Source of the DNA: Ruminococcaceae bacterium UBA3818
Lineage (GTDB): Bacteria > Bacillota > Clostridia > Oscillospirales > Ruminococcaceae
Reading direction: 5' to 3'
Length of the DNA: 64,000 bases
Assembly (NCBI GenBank): GCA_002369315.1
Contig: DFDW01000001.1
Location: forward strand, 80,379-144,378
A program made the position numbers and the translations under genes. The notes under the pieces were generated by a model. It was not told the DNA's origin. It saw only the letters and a list, made by a program, of their open reading frames with translations, and did no database searches. Numbering within the stretch: position 1 is the stretch's first letter; every line of letters starts with the position of its first letter. Positions 8,237-15,756 of the stretch are shown piece by piece.

Positions 8237-8256
8237 CCGGTATTTTTGAAAAAATA

Positions 8257-8286
8257 AAAACCCCTTCCCGTGTGGGAAGGGGTTTT
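8257..8286. terminator. Bidirectional terminator
   Basis: AAAACCCCTTCCC-GTGT-GGGAAGGGGTTTT, a perfect stem with T/A tracts both ways, between the DUF4173 gene and the convergent pduL. Confidence 0.9.
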
Positions 8287-8300
8287 CTGTTTAAAAAGGA

Positions 8301-8876
8301 TTATTTTACGATTTCGCCGTAAACTTCACCGGCACAACCGGCGGCGTTGGACTCATCGGTATCGATATGCATCGCCAGCGCGAATTTGGGGCTGACCCGA
8401 ACGACCACGTCATCGAAAATCAGAGAGCGGCCGTTGGTATCGATTTTCACTTTTACGATTTCCTTGTCCGCAACGCCCAGCTTCTGCGCGTCTTCAGGAG
8501 TTGCATGGATATGGCGTTTTGCGGCGATCACGCCCTCGCTCAACTCCACTTCTCCGCAGGGGCCGACCAGTTTGCAGGGCGCGCTGCCTGCGATATCACC
8601 GGACTCTCTCACCGGGGCGGAAACGCCCAGCGTTCTGGCGTCGGTCAAAGAGACCTCGATCTGGGTTGCGGGACGAACCGGGCCTAAAATCGTTACGCCG
8701 GGGATGGTCTTTTTGGGGCCGACAACGTCCACTCGCTCGGTGCAGGCAAACTGCCCGGGCTGGGACAGATCTTTTTTGGGAGTCAGAGCCGCGCCTTTGC
8801 CGAACAGGGTCTCCAGATCCTGCTGGGTCACATGGACATGGCGGGCAGAAGTTTCTACCAATACCTTATTGCTCAT
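8301..8876 (-). CDS. pduL: Phosphate propanoyltransferase
   Basis: 191 residues matching the PduL class of acyl-CoA phosphotransacylases, which interconvert acyl-CoA and acyl-phosphate (acetyl- or propionyl-). Metal-binding motifs are visible: SARHVHV at the N-terminus and AAKRHIHATPEDA in the centre, plus GPVRPATQIEVS. AGGAG lies 10 nt before the ATG. There is no N-terminal microcompartment-targeting extension and no bacterial microcompartment gene nearby, so it probably serves free acetate metabolism. Single gene with its own promoter (8932-8960). Confidence 0.95.
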   Translation of the reverse strand: MSNKVLVETSARHVHVTQQDLETLFGKGAALTPKKDLSQPGQFACTERVDVVGPKKTIPGVTILGPVRPATQIEVSLTDARTLGVSAPVRESGDIAGSAPCKLVGPCGEVELSEGVIAAKRHIHATPEDAQKLGVADKEIVKVKIDTNGRSLIFDDVVVRVSPKFALAMHIDTDESNAAGCAGEVYGEIVK

Positions 8877-8931
8877 ATTTTATTTCTCCTCTCAGAAGGC
8901 GCATAACGCCAACTCAAAAATTTCTATTCCT

Positions 8932-8960
8932 ATTATACATAAGAATATTTTCCCCTGCAA
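8932..8960 (-). promoter_or_regulatory. Promoter of pduL
   Basis: On the minus strand TTGCAG (8960-8955), 17-nt spacer ending in TG, TATAAT (8937-8932). Confidence 0.7.
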
Positions 8961-9083
8961 GAGCAATCGACAAATCCGGCTCATTTTCCGGCAAACCGCT
9001 TGCGGGAAATGATCGTTTGTTTCGAAATCTTTCTTCTTTTTTGCAGATGTTAACAGGATAATCATTATTTCCTCCCGAAAGTA

Positions 9084-9092
9084 TGCTATAAT
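9084..9092 (+). promoter_or_regulatory. Extended -10 promoter of the DUF1294 gene
   Basis: TGCTATAAT, with TATAAT at 9087-9092. The transcript would begin near 9099, after the in-frame ATG at 9094, which rules that ATG out as the start of translation. Confidence 0.55.
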
Positions 9093-9132
9093 AATGAAAA
9101 TAAAGACTCATTTTCTGGGGGGGGTGTCCGTC

Positions 9133-9423
9133 TTGTGGATTCAAAACCATTGGCAGTGGCTGGCGGCCTACCTGATTGCTGCCAGCGCCGTGGGATTTTT
9201 GCTGATGGGTGCCGACAAGGCGCGGGCAAAAAGGCGCCGATGGCGCATCCCGGAAAAAATTCTGTTTGGCACGGCGCTGTTGGGCGGTACGCCCGGATGC
9301 CTTGCCGGTATGTACCTGTTCCGGCATAAGACCCGCCATCCTGCCTTTCGCTTCGGCATGCCGCTGATTCTCTTGGTGCAGCTGGCTGCTGCCGGTTTTT
9401 TCTGTTTCTCAAAACTGCCATAA
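9133..9423 (+). CDS. DUF1294 family membrane protein
   Basis: 96 residues from the TTG at 9133 (MWIQNHWQW). It shows the family signature: a helix followed by GFLLMGADKARAKRRRWRIPE, a second helix region LFGTALLGGTPGCLAGMY, then FRHKTRHPAFRFG and a final helix. GGGGGTG lies 6 nt before the TTG, and the extended -10 excludes the upstream ATG at 9094. Function unknown. The downstream membrane-protein gene is 55 nt away and may be co-transcribed. Confidence 0.85.
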   Translation: MWIQNHWQWLAAYLIAASAVGFLLMGADKARAKRRRWRIPEKILFGTALLGGTPGCLAGMYLFRHKTRHPAFRFGMPLILLVQLAAAGFFCFSKLP

Positions 9424-9478
9424 AAAACGGCGCCTGATTCGCCTGTTTTAAAGCAGTATCCTGAAAGGAGCTTTCAAA

Positions 9479-11143
9479 ATGAACGAACACAAACAAATGG
9501 GACGCGTCAAACAAACGCTGATCTGCCTTGCCGTAACGATTGTCGTCGGGCTGGTCTATTTTTATTTCGAGCTTCCCGCTTTAAACCTTCATTCGCCAGC
9601 CTTTTACACTTTCGTGTTTATCCTGTGCGCAGTTTACTGCGCCACCGCCGTTTTGACCGCCCGCATCGGGATGAGCGTTGAAGACCAGCAGCCGCTGCAG
9701 TTTACCGGCGTCCGGCCGTTTTTTACGATGATGAAACGCCACTGCCTGATTCCCTTTTTCCTGTGCCTGGCGCTGATTGTCCTGTATCTAGGCGGCTCGC
9801 TTTTCTCCAGCGTAATCCTGCGCGCGGGCTCCTATACCAAGCTGCTGACAGTGGAAAACGGAGATTTCACCACCGACGTGGAAGAAATCTCTTTCGACCA
9901 GATCCCGATGTTGGACAAAGACTCCGCTTCTAAGCTGGGCGACCGGAAATTGGGCGAGCTGTCCGACATGGTCAGCCAATTTGAAGTATCCAACCAATAT
10001 AACCAGATCAACTACAACGGCCACCCGGTTCGGGTGACCATGCTGGAATACGGCGACTTGATCAAATGGTTCACCAACCGCAAGCAGGGAATTCCCGCTT
10101 ATCTGGTGATCGACATGGTAACCCAGAACGTAGACGTTGTACGTCTGCCTACGGACAATGGCATCAAATATTCTCCTTCCGAACATTTCGGGCGGTATTT
10201 AATGCGTCACCTTCGTTTTAATTACCCCACTTTTATGTTCGATACCCCTATGTTCGAAATAAACGACCAGGGCGAGCCTTATTGGATCTGCCCGAAGCTG
10301 GAAAAAACCATCGGCCTGTTTGGCGGAACGGATATCAACGGCGCGGTGCTGGTCAACGCGATCACTGGCGAAAGCCAATATTATGAGGAAGTTCCCGCCT
10401 GGGTCGACCGGCTGTATTCCGCCGAACTGATCATGCAGCAGTATGATTATCACGGTCAATATCAAAACGGCTTCCTGAACTCGATTTTCGGGCAGAAAGG
10501 CGTTACGGTCACGACCAGCGGATACAACTACATCGCCATGAACGACGACGTTTATATGTATACCGGCATTACCTCCGTAGGCGGCGACCAATCCAACGTG
10601 GGCTTTATTCTCACCAACCAGCGGACAAAGGAAACCCGGTACTATCCCTGTGCCGGCGCTACTGAATATTCGGCTATGAGTTCCGCGGAGGGCGTGGTCC
10701 AGCATTTAAATTACAAAGCCACTTTCCCGCTGCTTTTAAATATCCATTCGGAACCCACCTATTTCATCGCGCTGAAAGATAATGCCGGCCTGGTCAAGAT
10801 GTACGCCATGGTCAATGTGCAGCAGTATCAAATCGTAGCTACCGGCGCTTCCGTTTCAGAATGTTCAGCCAACTACTCCAAGCTGCTGACCCAGAACAAC
10901 ATCGTCGGAGAAGCGGAGTCTCTGCCGCAGGATGAAGTGACCGGCCGCATCAGCGATATCCGCAGTGCGGTAATCGACGGGAACACGGTCTTTTATATCC
11001 AGCTGGAAAGCGGCAAAACCTACTATGCTATTTCGGCGTCGGCCAGTGAAACGGCAGTGATCCTGAATGTGGGCGATCGGGTTACCATCCACTTCGCGCC
11101 GGATGAAAATGATATCCTGACAGCCTTTTCCATCGAGCGCTAA
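9479..11143 (+). CDS. Large membrane-anchored protein of unknown function
   Basis: 554 residues. Three hydrophobic segments lie in the first 115 residues (about 12-30, 40-60 and 85-110), followed by a 440-residue polar, Tyr-rich domain presumably outside the cell (repeated YNQINYNG-, NYIAMNDDVYMY-like segments). The last 70 residues (TGRISDIRSAVIDGNTVFYIQLESG) look like a small beta-barrel/OB-type fold. The ATG follows AAAGGAG. I do not recognise a named family, and no catalytic motif is evident. A strong terminator ends the unit. Confidence 0.75.
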   Translation: MNEHKQMGRVKQTLICLAVTIVVGLVYFYFELPALNLHSPAFYTFVFILCAVYCATAVLTARIGMSVEDQQPLQFTGVRPFFTMMKRHCLIPFFLCLALIVLYLGGSLFSSVILRAGSYTKLLTVENGDFTTDVEEISFDQIPMLDKDSASKLGDRKLGELSDMVSQFEVSNQYNQINYNGHPVRVTMLEYGDLIKWFTNRKQGIPAYLVIDMVTQNVDVVRLPTDNGIKYSPSEHFGRYLMRHLRFNYPTFMFDTPMFEINDQGEPYWICPKLEKTIGLFGGTDINGAVLVNAITGESQYYEEVPAWVDRLYSAELIMQQYDYHGQYQNGFLNSIFGQKGVTVTTSGYNYIAMNDDVYMYTGITSVGGDQSNVGFILTNQRTKETRYYPCAGATEYSAMSSAEGVVQHLNYKATFPLLLNIHSEPTYFIALKDNAGLVKMYAMVNVQQYQIVATGASVSECSANYSKLLTQNNIVGEAESLPQDEVTGRISDIRSAVIDGNTVFYIQLESGKTYYAISASASETAVILNVGDRVTIHFAPDENDILTAFSIER

Positions 11144-11168
11144 GCCCTTTCAATCCACAAAATCCATC

Positions 11169-11199
11169 AAAAAAGGAGCGACTCAATCGCTCCTTTTTT
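11169..11199. terminator. Intrinsic terminator
   Basis: GGAGCGA-CTCAA-TCGCTCC followed by TTTTTT, preceded by an A-tract, between convergent genes. Confidence 0.88.
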
Positions 11200-11207
11200 C
11201 GTTTCTT

Positions 11208-11387
11208 TTATTTCTTTTTCTTGCCTAACACACCCATCACAACCGCGATAATAATCAAAGCACCCGATCCGATCAGCAGCCACATGACAGGGCCGGCGAT
11301 ACTGTTGTCTCCCGCGTAAGCTGTAACAAGGCTTGCTGCAAATCCAAAAACAGCCGCGAAGAGCACGGCCAATCTTTTCAAAAACAT
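11208..11387 (-). CDS. 59-residue secreted/membrane peptide
   Basis: A short gene encoding an N-terminal MFLKRLAVLFAAVFGFAASL signal-like helix with a plausible cleavage site at AYA-GDNS, a short polar linker, a second helix (about residues 35-54) and a KKKK end. This layout resembles small proteins with a C-terminal sorting-like tail, but there is no LPXTG or NPQTN motif. Support for being real: GGGGAAAG before the ATG, a perfect TTGACA-N17-TATAAT promoter 43-71 nt upstream, and a terminator directly after the stop. Function unknown. Confidence 0.72.
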   Translation of the reverse strand: MFLKRLAVLFAAVFGFAASLVTAYAGDNSIAGPVMWLLIGSGALIIIAVVMGVLGKKKK

Positions 11388-11429
11388 GGTCTTTCCCCTT
11401 TTTTCTGTAAAATCTTCTTTCTGTTTCCT

Positions 11430-11458
11430 ATTATAAGAAACCTCTCTACAAGTGTCAA
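11430..11458 (-). promoter_or_regulatory. Consensus sigma-A promoter of the 59-residue peptide gene
   Basis: On the minus strand TTGACA (11458-11453), exactly 17 nt, TATAAT (11435-11430). This is a full match to consensus, implying strong constitutive expression. Confidence 0.85.
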
Positions 11459-11555
11459 GGGAACAAATCCGAAAAAGCTTTGGTTAAATCTTGAAAAAGG
11501 GATATCCTAATGATAACAGGCAGATTGACCATTCCGATTTGAAAGGAGTTTCGAT

Positions 11556-12098
11556 TTGGTTTCTATTTTTGTTCTCGGCGGCTTGGAAAAACGAAAAAGC
11601 GTCGCTTCTGTACAGGATATTCTTTTCAAAAATTGTACTGTCGCCTTGATGGGGGAACGGCGATGCTTTCTGCCAAATGGGGCGCCGGACTTCACTTTTG
11701 TAGAAATGGAAAACCTGTCCCGCATCGAGGCGCCCAACACGATCATCCTGTGCGAAGAGCCGTTTGCGGTTTCCAACTCCATCACCCTTCCGGCCGATGC
11801 GGTGGGACTGCTTTCCTCAGGGAATCTGCCTGCCGCCGCATTTATCCGCCGCTGTGGAATCCGGGCTGTCACGCTGGGAATGTCCAGCAAAGACACGATC
11901 ACGCTATCCAGTATCACGCCGGACAGCGCAGTTTTGTGCCTGCAGCGCGCAATCAACGATTTTTCCGGCAATACACTGGACCCGGTTGAAATTCCTCTTT
12001 CTCTTTCCCGCCGCTGCGATGCTTTTTCCATTCTCTGTGCCGCCTCCATTTTCCTGTTGAGCGGCCAAATTGACATTTTAAGACAAATTCTTTTTTAA
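11556..12098 (+). CDS. Hypothetical protein next to the spore SASP gene
   Basis: 180 residues from a TTG start preceded at 7 nt by AAAGGAG. It is moderately hydrophobic with several Cys and no membrane helix except perhaps the last 25 residues (LCAASIFLLSGQIDILRQILF). I recognise no family; the alternating strand/helix pattern (MVSIFVLGG, TIILCEEP, AVTLGMSSKD) suggests a Rossmann-like alpha/beta fold. It lies 95 nt before the SASP gene on the same strand. A link to sporulation is possible but unproven. Confidence 0.6.
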   Translation: MVSIFVLGGLEKRKSVASVQDILFKNCTVALMGERRCFLPNGAPDFTFVEMENLSRIEAPNTIILCEEPFAVSNSITLPADAVGLLSSGNLPAAAFIRRCGIRAVTLGMSSKDTITLSSITPDSAVLCLQRAINDFSGNTLDPVEIPLSLSRRCDAFSILCAASIFLLSGQIDILRQILF

Positions 12099-12108
12099 AA
12101 AATTGTCA

Positions 12109-12138
12109 GGTATCTTTCACGCCGCGCTGATGATACTA
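12109..12138 (+). promoter_or_regulatory. Possible forespore (sigma-G-like) promoter of the SASP gene
   Basis: GGTATC (12109-12114) and GATACTA (12132-12138) with about 17 nt between roughly match the sigma-G pattern of GHATR and CATNHTA. No good sigma-A boxes are seen. Matches are partial, so this is tentative. Confidence 0.4.
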
Positions 12139-12193
12139 ATATCACAAACGCAACAAAAATTTTGGAACTGAAAAACAAAGGAGTGTTCACATT

Positions 12194-12388
12194 ATGACCA
12201 GCAACAACAAGCACGTTGTTCCTGAGGCGAAAGCCGCTATGGAAAAATTCAAAATGGAAGCAGCCAATGAAGTTGGCGTCAACCTGAAACAAGGCTACAA
12301 CGGCGATCTGACTTCCCGTGAAGCCGGCTCTGTTGGCGGACAAATGGTCAAGAAGATGATCGAAGCGTACGAAAATTCCATTAAATAG
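12194..12388 (+). CDS. Alpha/beta-type small acid-soluble spore protein
   Basis: 64 residues. It coats and protects DNA in the dormant spore. Family features: VVPEAKAAMEKFKMEAANEVGV, which contains the germination protease (GPR) site region around KMEAANE, and the conserved DLTSREAGSVGGQMVKKMI. AAAGGAG lies just upstream of the ATG. A terminator follows at 12402. Its presence is the clearest sign that the organism makes endospores. Confidence 0.95.
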   Translation: MTSNNKHVVPEAKAAMEKFKMEAANEVGVNLKQGYNGDLTSREAGSVGGQMVKKMIEAYENSIK

Positions 12389-12401
12389 GTTTTCTGCGCT
12401 C

Positions 12402-12440
12402 AAAAAAGGAGTATGTCTGCCGGCATACTCCTTTTGTTTT
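12402..12440. terminator. Terminator after the SASP gene
   Basis: GGAGTATG and CATACTCC stem, T-rich tail TTTTGTTTTT on the plus strand and A-tract before it, so it can serve the convergent fumarase gene too. Confidence 0.88.
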
Positions 12441-12465
12441 TGTCCTATGGCTTGGGCCAAAATCA

Positions 12466-12999
12466 TTATTTGTTCTTGAACAGATTCCCGCCGCTGCAAT
12501 CGATTCCTACGATCAGCGGAAAATCCTCAAATACCAATCGCTTGACCGATTCGCACCCTAAATCTTCGAAAGCAATGACATCGCACTTTTTAATACATTT
12601 TGCGGCCAGAGCACCCGCTCCGCCCAACGCACAGAAGTAAACTGCCTGATTACGGACAATCGCCTCGCATACTGCTTCGCTTCTTTGCCCTTTTCCGATC
12701 ATACATTTCAATCCCATATCCAACAGCCGCGGCGCGTACGGGTCCATGCGTCCTGCCGTAGTCGGACCGCACGCTCCAATCGCCAGATGAGGCGGTGTTC
12801 CGGTCGGTCCGGCATAATAAATCGCGGCGCCTTTGATGTCAAAAGGCAGCGGTTTTCCCTCGTCCAACAAACCGAAATAGCGTTTATGCGCTGCGTCGCG
12901 GGAGGTATACACCGTGCCGGACAACAACACTCTGTCCCCTGCGTGCAGTTTCGGGGCCCATTCGCCTAACTGATCTACATTCAACTTGATTGCTTCCAT
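12466..12999 (-). CDS. Fumarate hydratase class I, beta (C-terminal) subunit
   Basis: 177 residues corresponding to the C-terminal domain of class I (4Fe-4S) fumarase or L(+)-tartrate dehydratase beta. Family motifs: LSGTVYTSRDAAHKR, YYAGPTGT, GACGPTTAGRMD, GKG. The start at 12999 (MEAIKLNV) follows AAAGGTG. The alpha subunit that holds the iron-sulfur cluster is not encoded next to it: the upstream gene is DivIVA-like. Either alpha is elsewhere in the genome or this protein is an orphan. Reaction: fumarate plus water to malate, once the partner is present. Confidence 0.9.
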   Translation of the reverse strand: MEAIKLNVDQLGEWAPKLHAGDRVLLSGTVYTSRDAAHKRYFGLLDEGKPLPFDIKGAAIYYAGPTGTPPHLAIGACGPTTAGRMDPYAPRLLDMGLKCMIGKGQRSEAVCEAIVRNQAVYFCALGGAGALAAKCIKKCDVIAFEDLGCESVKRLVFEDFPLIVGIDCSGGNLFKNK

Positions 13000-13025
13000 T
13001 CTGAACACCTTTCCTGTCTTACATT

Positions 13026-13739
13026 TTATCTTTCCAGGTTTGACCGAAAATTTTGATCCAGATGGAACGGCGCGAAAGTATGCTTTTCTTCCGCTTCATT
13101 TTTTTGGCTCTCCTGCCACGACGCCGCCCCGAGCTTGGATAATTTGCTGTCCAAAAGTTCCAGCGTTTCCCGCAGTTCCGTGCGCAGCTGATCCACATTT
13201 TGTTTGAACTGGAGAAAATCTTCATTCATTTTCACCAGCCGTTCCTCTTTTTCTTTTGTCACGGCGCGGGCGTCTTCTTTGGCCTGCTCGACGATCCGGT
13301 CGGCCTGCTGCTTCGCGTCGATAATCAGAGAACCGATTCTCATCGCGATCTCATCATATTTCTGCGCCTTGAACGAATGGTTTTCCGCCTGGAGCTGCAG
13401 CTTACGAGAACGCTCCGTCAATTGCCGGATTTCGTCATCTTTATCCGCCAGGATCTTCTGCTGACGGGCGATTTCCTGATTGAGGCGCTCGGTCAGCTCG
13501 GTCAGTTCCTGCGATTTCTGGCGCTGCTCTTCCTGCTGCTTAACCGCAGTGGCTTTCTCTTCTTCGGAAGGGATCTGTTCTTTCAGCTCAGAAACCTGCG
13601 CCTCCAGCGCCGCAATTTTTTGATCCAACTCGGCTTTGATTTTTTGGCTGTCTGCATTCAGCTGATCGATATAACTCAAAACAGCTGATTTTTGGAATCC
13701 CCCAAAAACGGACGTTTTAAAAATCACCGGGTTACTCAT
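13026..13739 (-). CDS. DivIVA-like coiled-coil protein
   Basis: 237 residues. The N-terminus (MSNPVIFKTSVFGGFQKSAVLSYIDQLN) is the DivIVA-like membrane-curvature/anchoring segment; from residue 30 to about 200 it is a continuous heptad-rich coiled coil full of Glu/Lys/Gln. Such proteins locate at cell poles and septa and recruit division or spore-related partners. ATG at 13739 is chosen because GGAGGG stands before it; in-frame upstream residues do not fit the family. The next gene downstream is fumarase beta, 26 nt away. Confidence 0.85.
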   Translation of the reverse strand: MSNPVIFKTSVFGGFQKSAVLSYIDQLNADSQKIKAELDQKIAALEAQVSELKEQIPSEEEKATAVKQQEEQRQKSQELTELTERLNQEIARQQKILADKDDEIRQLTERSRKLQLQAENHSFKAQKYDEIAMRIGSLIIDAKQQADRIVEQAKEDARAVTKEKEERLVKMNEDFLQFKQNVDQLRTELRETLELLDSKLSKLGAASWQESQKNEAEEKHTFAPFHLDQNFRSNLER

Positions 13740-13958
13740 ACCATCCCTCCGTTCGAAATTCCCAAGCGTAAAGCCAATTTTATGAATGGCGTTCGCGTCG
13801 GCGGTAAAAAACAGTCTCATCCATTTGCCATTTTTTACTGTACGGGTTTATTATAACATGCTCTGCGCCAAAATAAAAGAAAAAGCATCAAAAAAGCGCG
13901 CCTTTTCTCATTTTTATTCAAAAACGGAGAACGGCAGCGAAAAAACCGATCCCGCAGC

Positions 13959-14513
13959 TTATGATTTTTCCTTTTTCTTCTCTTTTTCCTCCAGTGGAAA
14001 CACCTTCGCTACCAGCTCATCGCACATCCGCTTCGTCATATAGGAAACCCAGGACAACTGCAAAAGCAGCTGTGCCGCGCTTTCCCCTGTATCTGCCGGA
14101 TTCTTTTCCAAAAGCGATTTCAGCATTTCAGAAAGAAGCTCCCCATTCGATTCCCGGCTGTCCAGATAGCCGGCATAGAGAGACTCCCAAACCTGCTCAT
14201 CCTCTGCCTGCGCGCCAAGCTTCTGCATCACACCCTTGATCTGATGAATTGACAGTGTCTGCTTGAGCCGATAAATCAAAAGCATTTGCAAAATATGCTC
14301 TTTGGAATATTTTTTTCCTTTGATGGGTTTGATTAAGCCTTCTTTGCTGTAATTATTGATCATTGTCTTGGTTAACAGGCCATCCGGCTCCTGCGTTTTA
14401 TCCGCAAAAAGCGTTGTGATCTGGTCCATATAAAGATCCAGATTTGGCAGATCGGACACTTCTACCTCTTTTTGCCCAAGCGGCTTTTGCAGTACTTGCA
14501 GCAGTTCTTCCAC
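13959..14513 (-). CDS. DUF1836 regulator (MerR-like HTH)
   Basis: 184 residues. A MerR-like helix-turn-helix is visible at about residues 45-100: LTKTMINNYSKEGLIKPIKGKKYSKEHI, the typical DUF1836 core, then helical segments. GTG start with AAAGGAG at 7 nt. It is divergent from trhA (hemolysin III family), and DUF1836 genes are often beside such genes. The 15-bp palindrome just after the trhA start of transcription is a candidate binding site. Its own promoter appears to be TTGTTT-N17-TATAAT near 14660-14690 on the minus strand. Confidence 0.85.
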   Translation of the reverse strand: MEELLQVLQKPLGQKEVEVSDLPNLDLYMDQITTLFADKTQEPDGLLTKTMINNYSKEGLIKPIKGKKYSKEHILQMLLIYRLKQTLSIHQIKGVMQKLGAQAEDEQVWESLYAGYLDSRESNGELLSEMLKSLLEKNPADTGESAAQLLLQLSWVSYMTKRMCDELVAKVFPLEEKEKKKEKS

Positions 14514-14719
14514 TCAGAAAACTCCTTTCCGCAATCATCGGCCGGATGACGTTCGCCAAAATACCAGCCGGTGTGCCTTTTTCTTTTGAATAAGCCAAAT
14601 CAGACGCGAACCTCCGTCCACATCTCAACACGCACAAAATACGGTTTATTACGATTTATTATATCGTATCGCAGCCAAAAAAACAATCAGCTATTGCAAA
14701 ATGCGTTATGAAGTGTTAT

Positions 14720-14749
14720 TATAATCGCATAATGTAGTTTTAAAAACTA
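14720..14749 (+). promoter_or_regulatory. trhA promoter region and putative DUF1836 operator
   Basis: TATAAT at 14720-14725 (a TTGCAA lies 20 nt upstream, a long spacer) and a perfect palindrome TAGTTTT-A-AAAACTA at 14735-14749, right at or after the expected transcription start, a repressor-type position. Confidence 0.5.
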
Positions 14750-14775
14750 TATTGTAAAATTGTAGAGGTGATATT

Positions 14776-15429
14776 ATGCCTTATTTTATGAAAAAAGCAA
14801 GAGATCCCATCAGCAGTTATACCCACTTTCTCGGCGCCATTCTTTTTGGGGCAGGTGCGATTTTGCTCTTCTTCAGAGCTTTCGCCACCGGGAGTACTGA
14901 TAAACGCACCCTTTTGTCCTTATTGGCTTTCGGCTGTTCCATTACCGCCTTGTACAGCGCCAGCGCGATTTACCATTTTTGCAACCGAGAGCCAAAGGTC
15001 ATCTTCCACCTGCGGAAACTGGACCATTCGATGATCTATGTTTTAATTGCCGGGACCTATACGCCGATTTTACTGGCCTATCTAGAACCGCCGAAAGGCG
15101 CTGCTTTCACAGCCGCCATGTGGATCATTGCCGCCGCAGGCATCGCTATGAAGCTATGCTGGTTCAACGCGCCCCGCTGGCTGACCACTCTCCTTTACCT
15201 GCTAATGGGATGGGCCATCCTCGCCGATATGTCCATTTTTTCCCGGATGAGCGCCGGCGCCATCTGCCTGCTGGTGCTGGGCGGTGTTTTTTACACCGTC
15301 GGCGGTGTCATCTATGGCTTAAAAAAACCGAACCTGTCTTCCAAGCTGGGCTTTCACGAATTGTTTCATCTGTTTGTGCTGGGAGGCAGCCTATTCCATT
15401 ATTTGCTGGTGCTTCTTTACATTGCGTAA
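14776..15429 (+). CDS. Hemolysin III family (TrhA) membrane protein
   Basis: 217 residues with seven hydrophobic segments, PAQR-like. Diagnostic features: RDPISSYTHFLGAILF at the N-terminus, SAIYHF, KLDHSMIYVLIAGTYTPI and the C-terminal FHELFHLFVLGGSLFHY with conserved His for metal. Members influence membrane fluidity; hemolytic activity is not implied. AGAGGTG precedes the ATG. Divergently paired with the DUF1836 regulator. Confidence 0.93.
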   Translation: MPYFMKKARDPISSYTHFLGAILFGAGAILLFFRAFATGSTDKRTLLSLLAFGCSITALYSASAIYHFCNREPKVIFHLRKLDHSMIYVLIAGTYTPILLAYLEPPKGAAFTAAMWIIAAAGIAMKLCWFNAPRWLTTLLYLLMGWAILADMSIFSRMSAGAICLLVLGGVFYTVGGVIYGLKKPNLSSKLGFHELFHLFVLGGSLFHYLLVLLYIA

Positions 15430-15512
15430 ACCGCATTTTCCTCTCTGAGCTGCCCATACTAATCAAGGAACCGTTTTGCATGTTCCATTTCTCATTTGGG
15501 AGGAAACAAGAT

Positions 15513-15653
15513 ATGGAGAAGCAGCCTGTGCAAAAAAACGAATTGAAAGATGCGCCGCTTCCGACGATTACAAACGATCCGTTGGCGGCAGGTTCTCCTC
15601 ACCCTCCGTTTGGTAAAAAAACAAGTCCGGAGGAAAAGTGGGAAAAAGACTGA
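15513..15653 (+). CDS. 46-residue hydrophilic peptide
   Basis: A short reading frame (MEKQPVQKNELKDAPLP ... SPEEKWEKD) with a strong GGGAGG site 8 nt before the ATG, followed immediately by a clear intrinsic terminator. It is charged and Pro-rich with no membrane segment, probably disordered. I recognise no family. It could be translated from the trhA transcript. Support is only the ribosome site and the terminator. Confidence 0.5.
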   Translation: MEKQPVQKNELKDAPLPTITNDPLAAGSPHPPFGKKTSPEEKWEKD

Positions 15654-15690
15654 AAAAGGAAAGGGCGATGCCCTTTCCTTTTTGTTTTTC
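15653..15690 (+). terminator. Intrinsic terminator
   Basis: GGAAAGGGC-GAT-GCCCTTTCC stem followed by TTTTTGTTTTTC. Confidence 0.9.
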
Positions 15691-15756
15691 GATTTTGATA
15701 AATTTTTCAGCGGAAAAAAATCAGCACCGTTTTGGCAAGCGCTTCGCGATCGGTCC

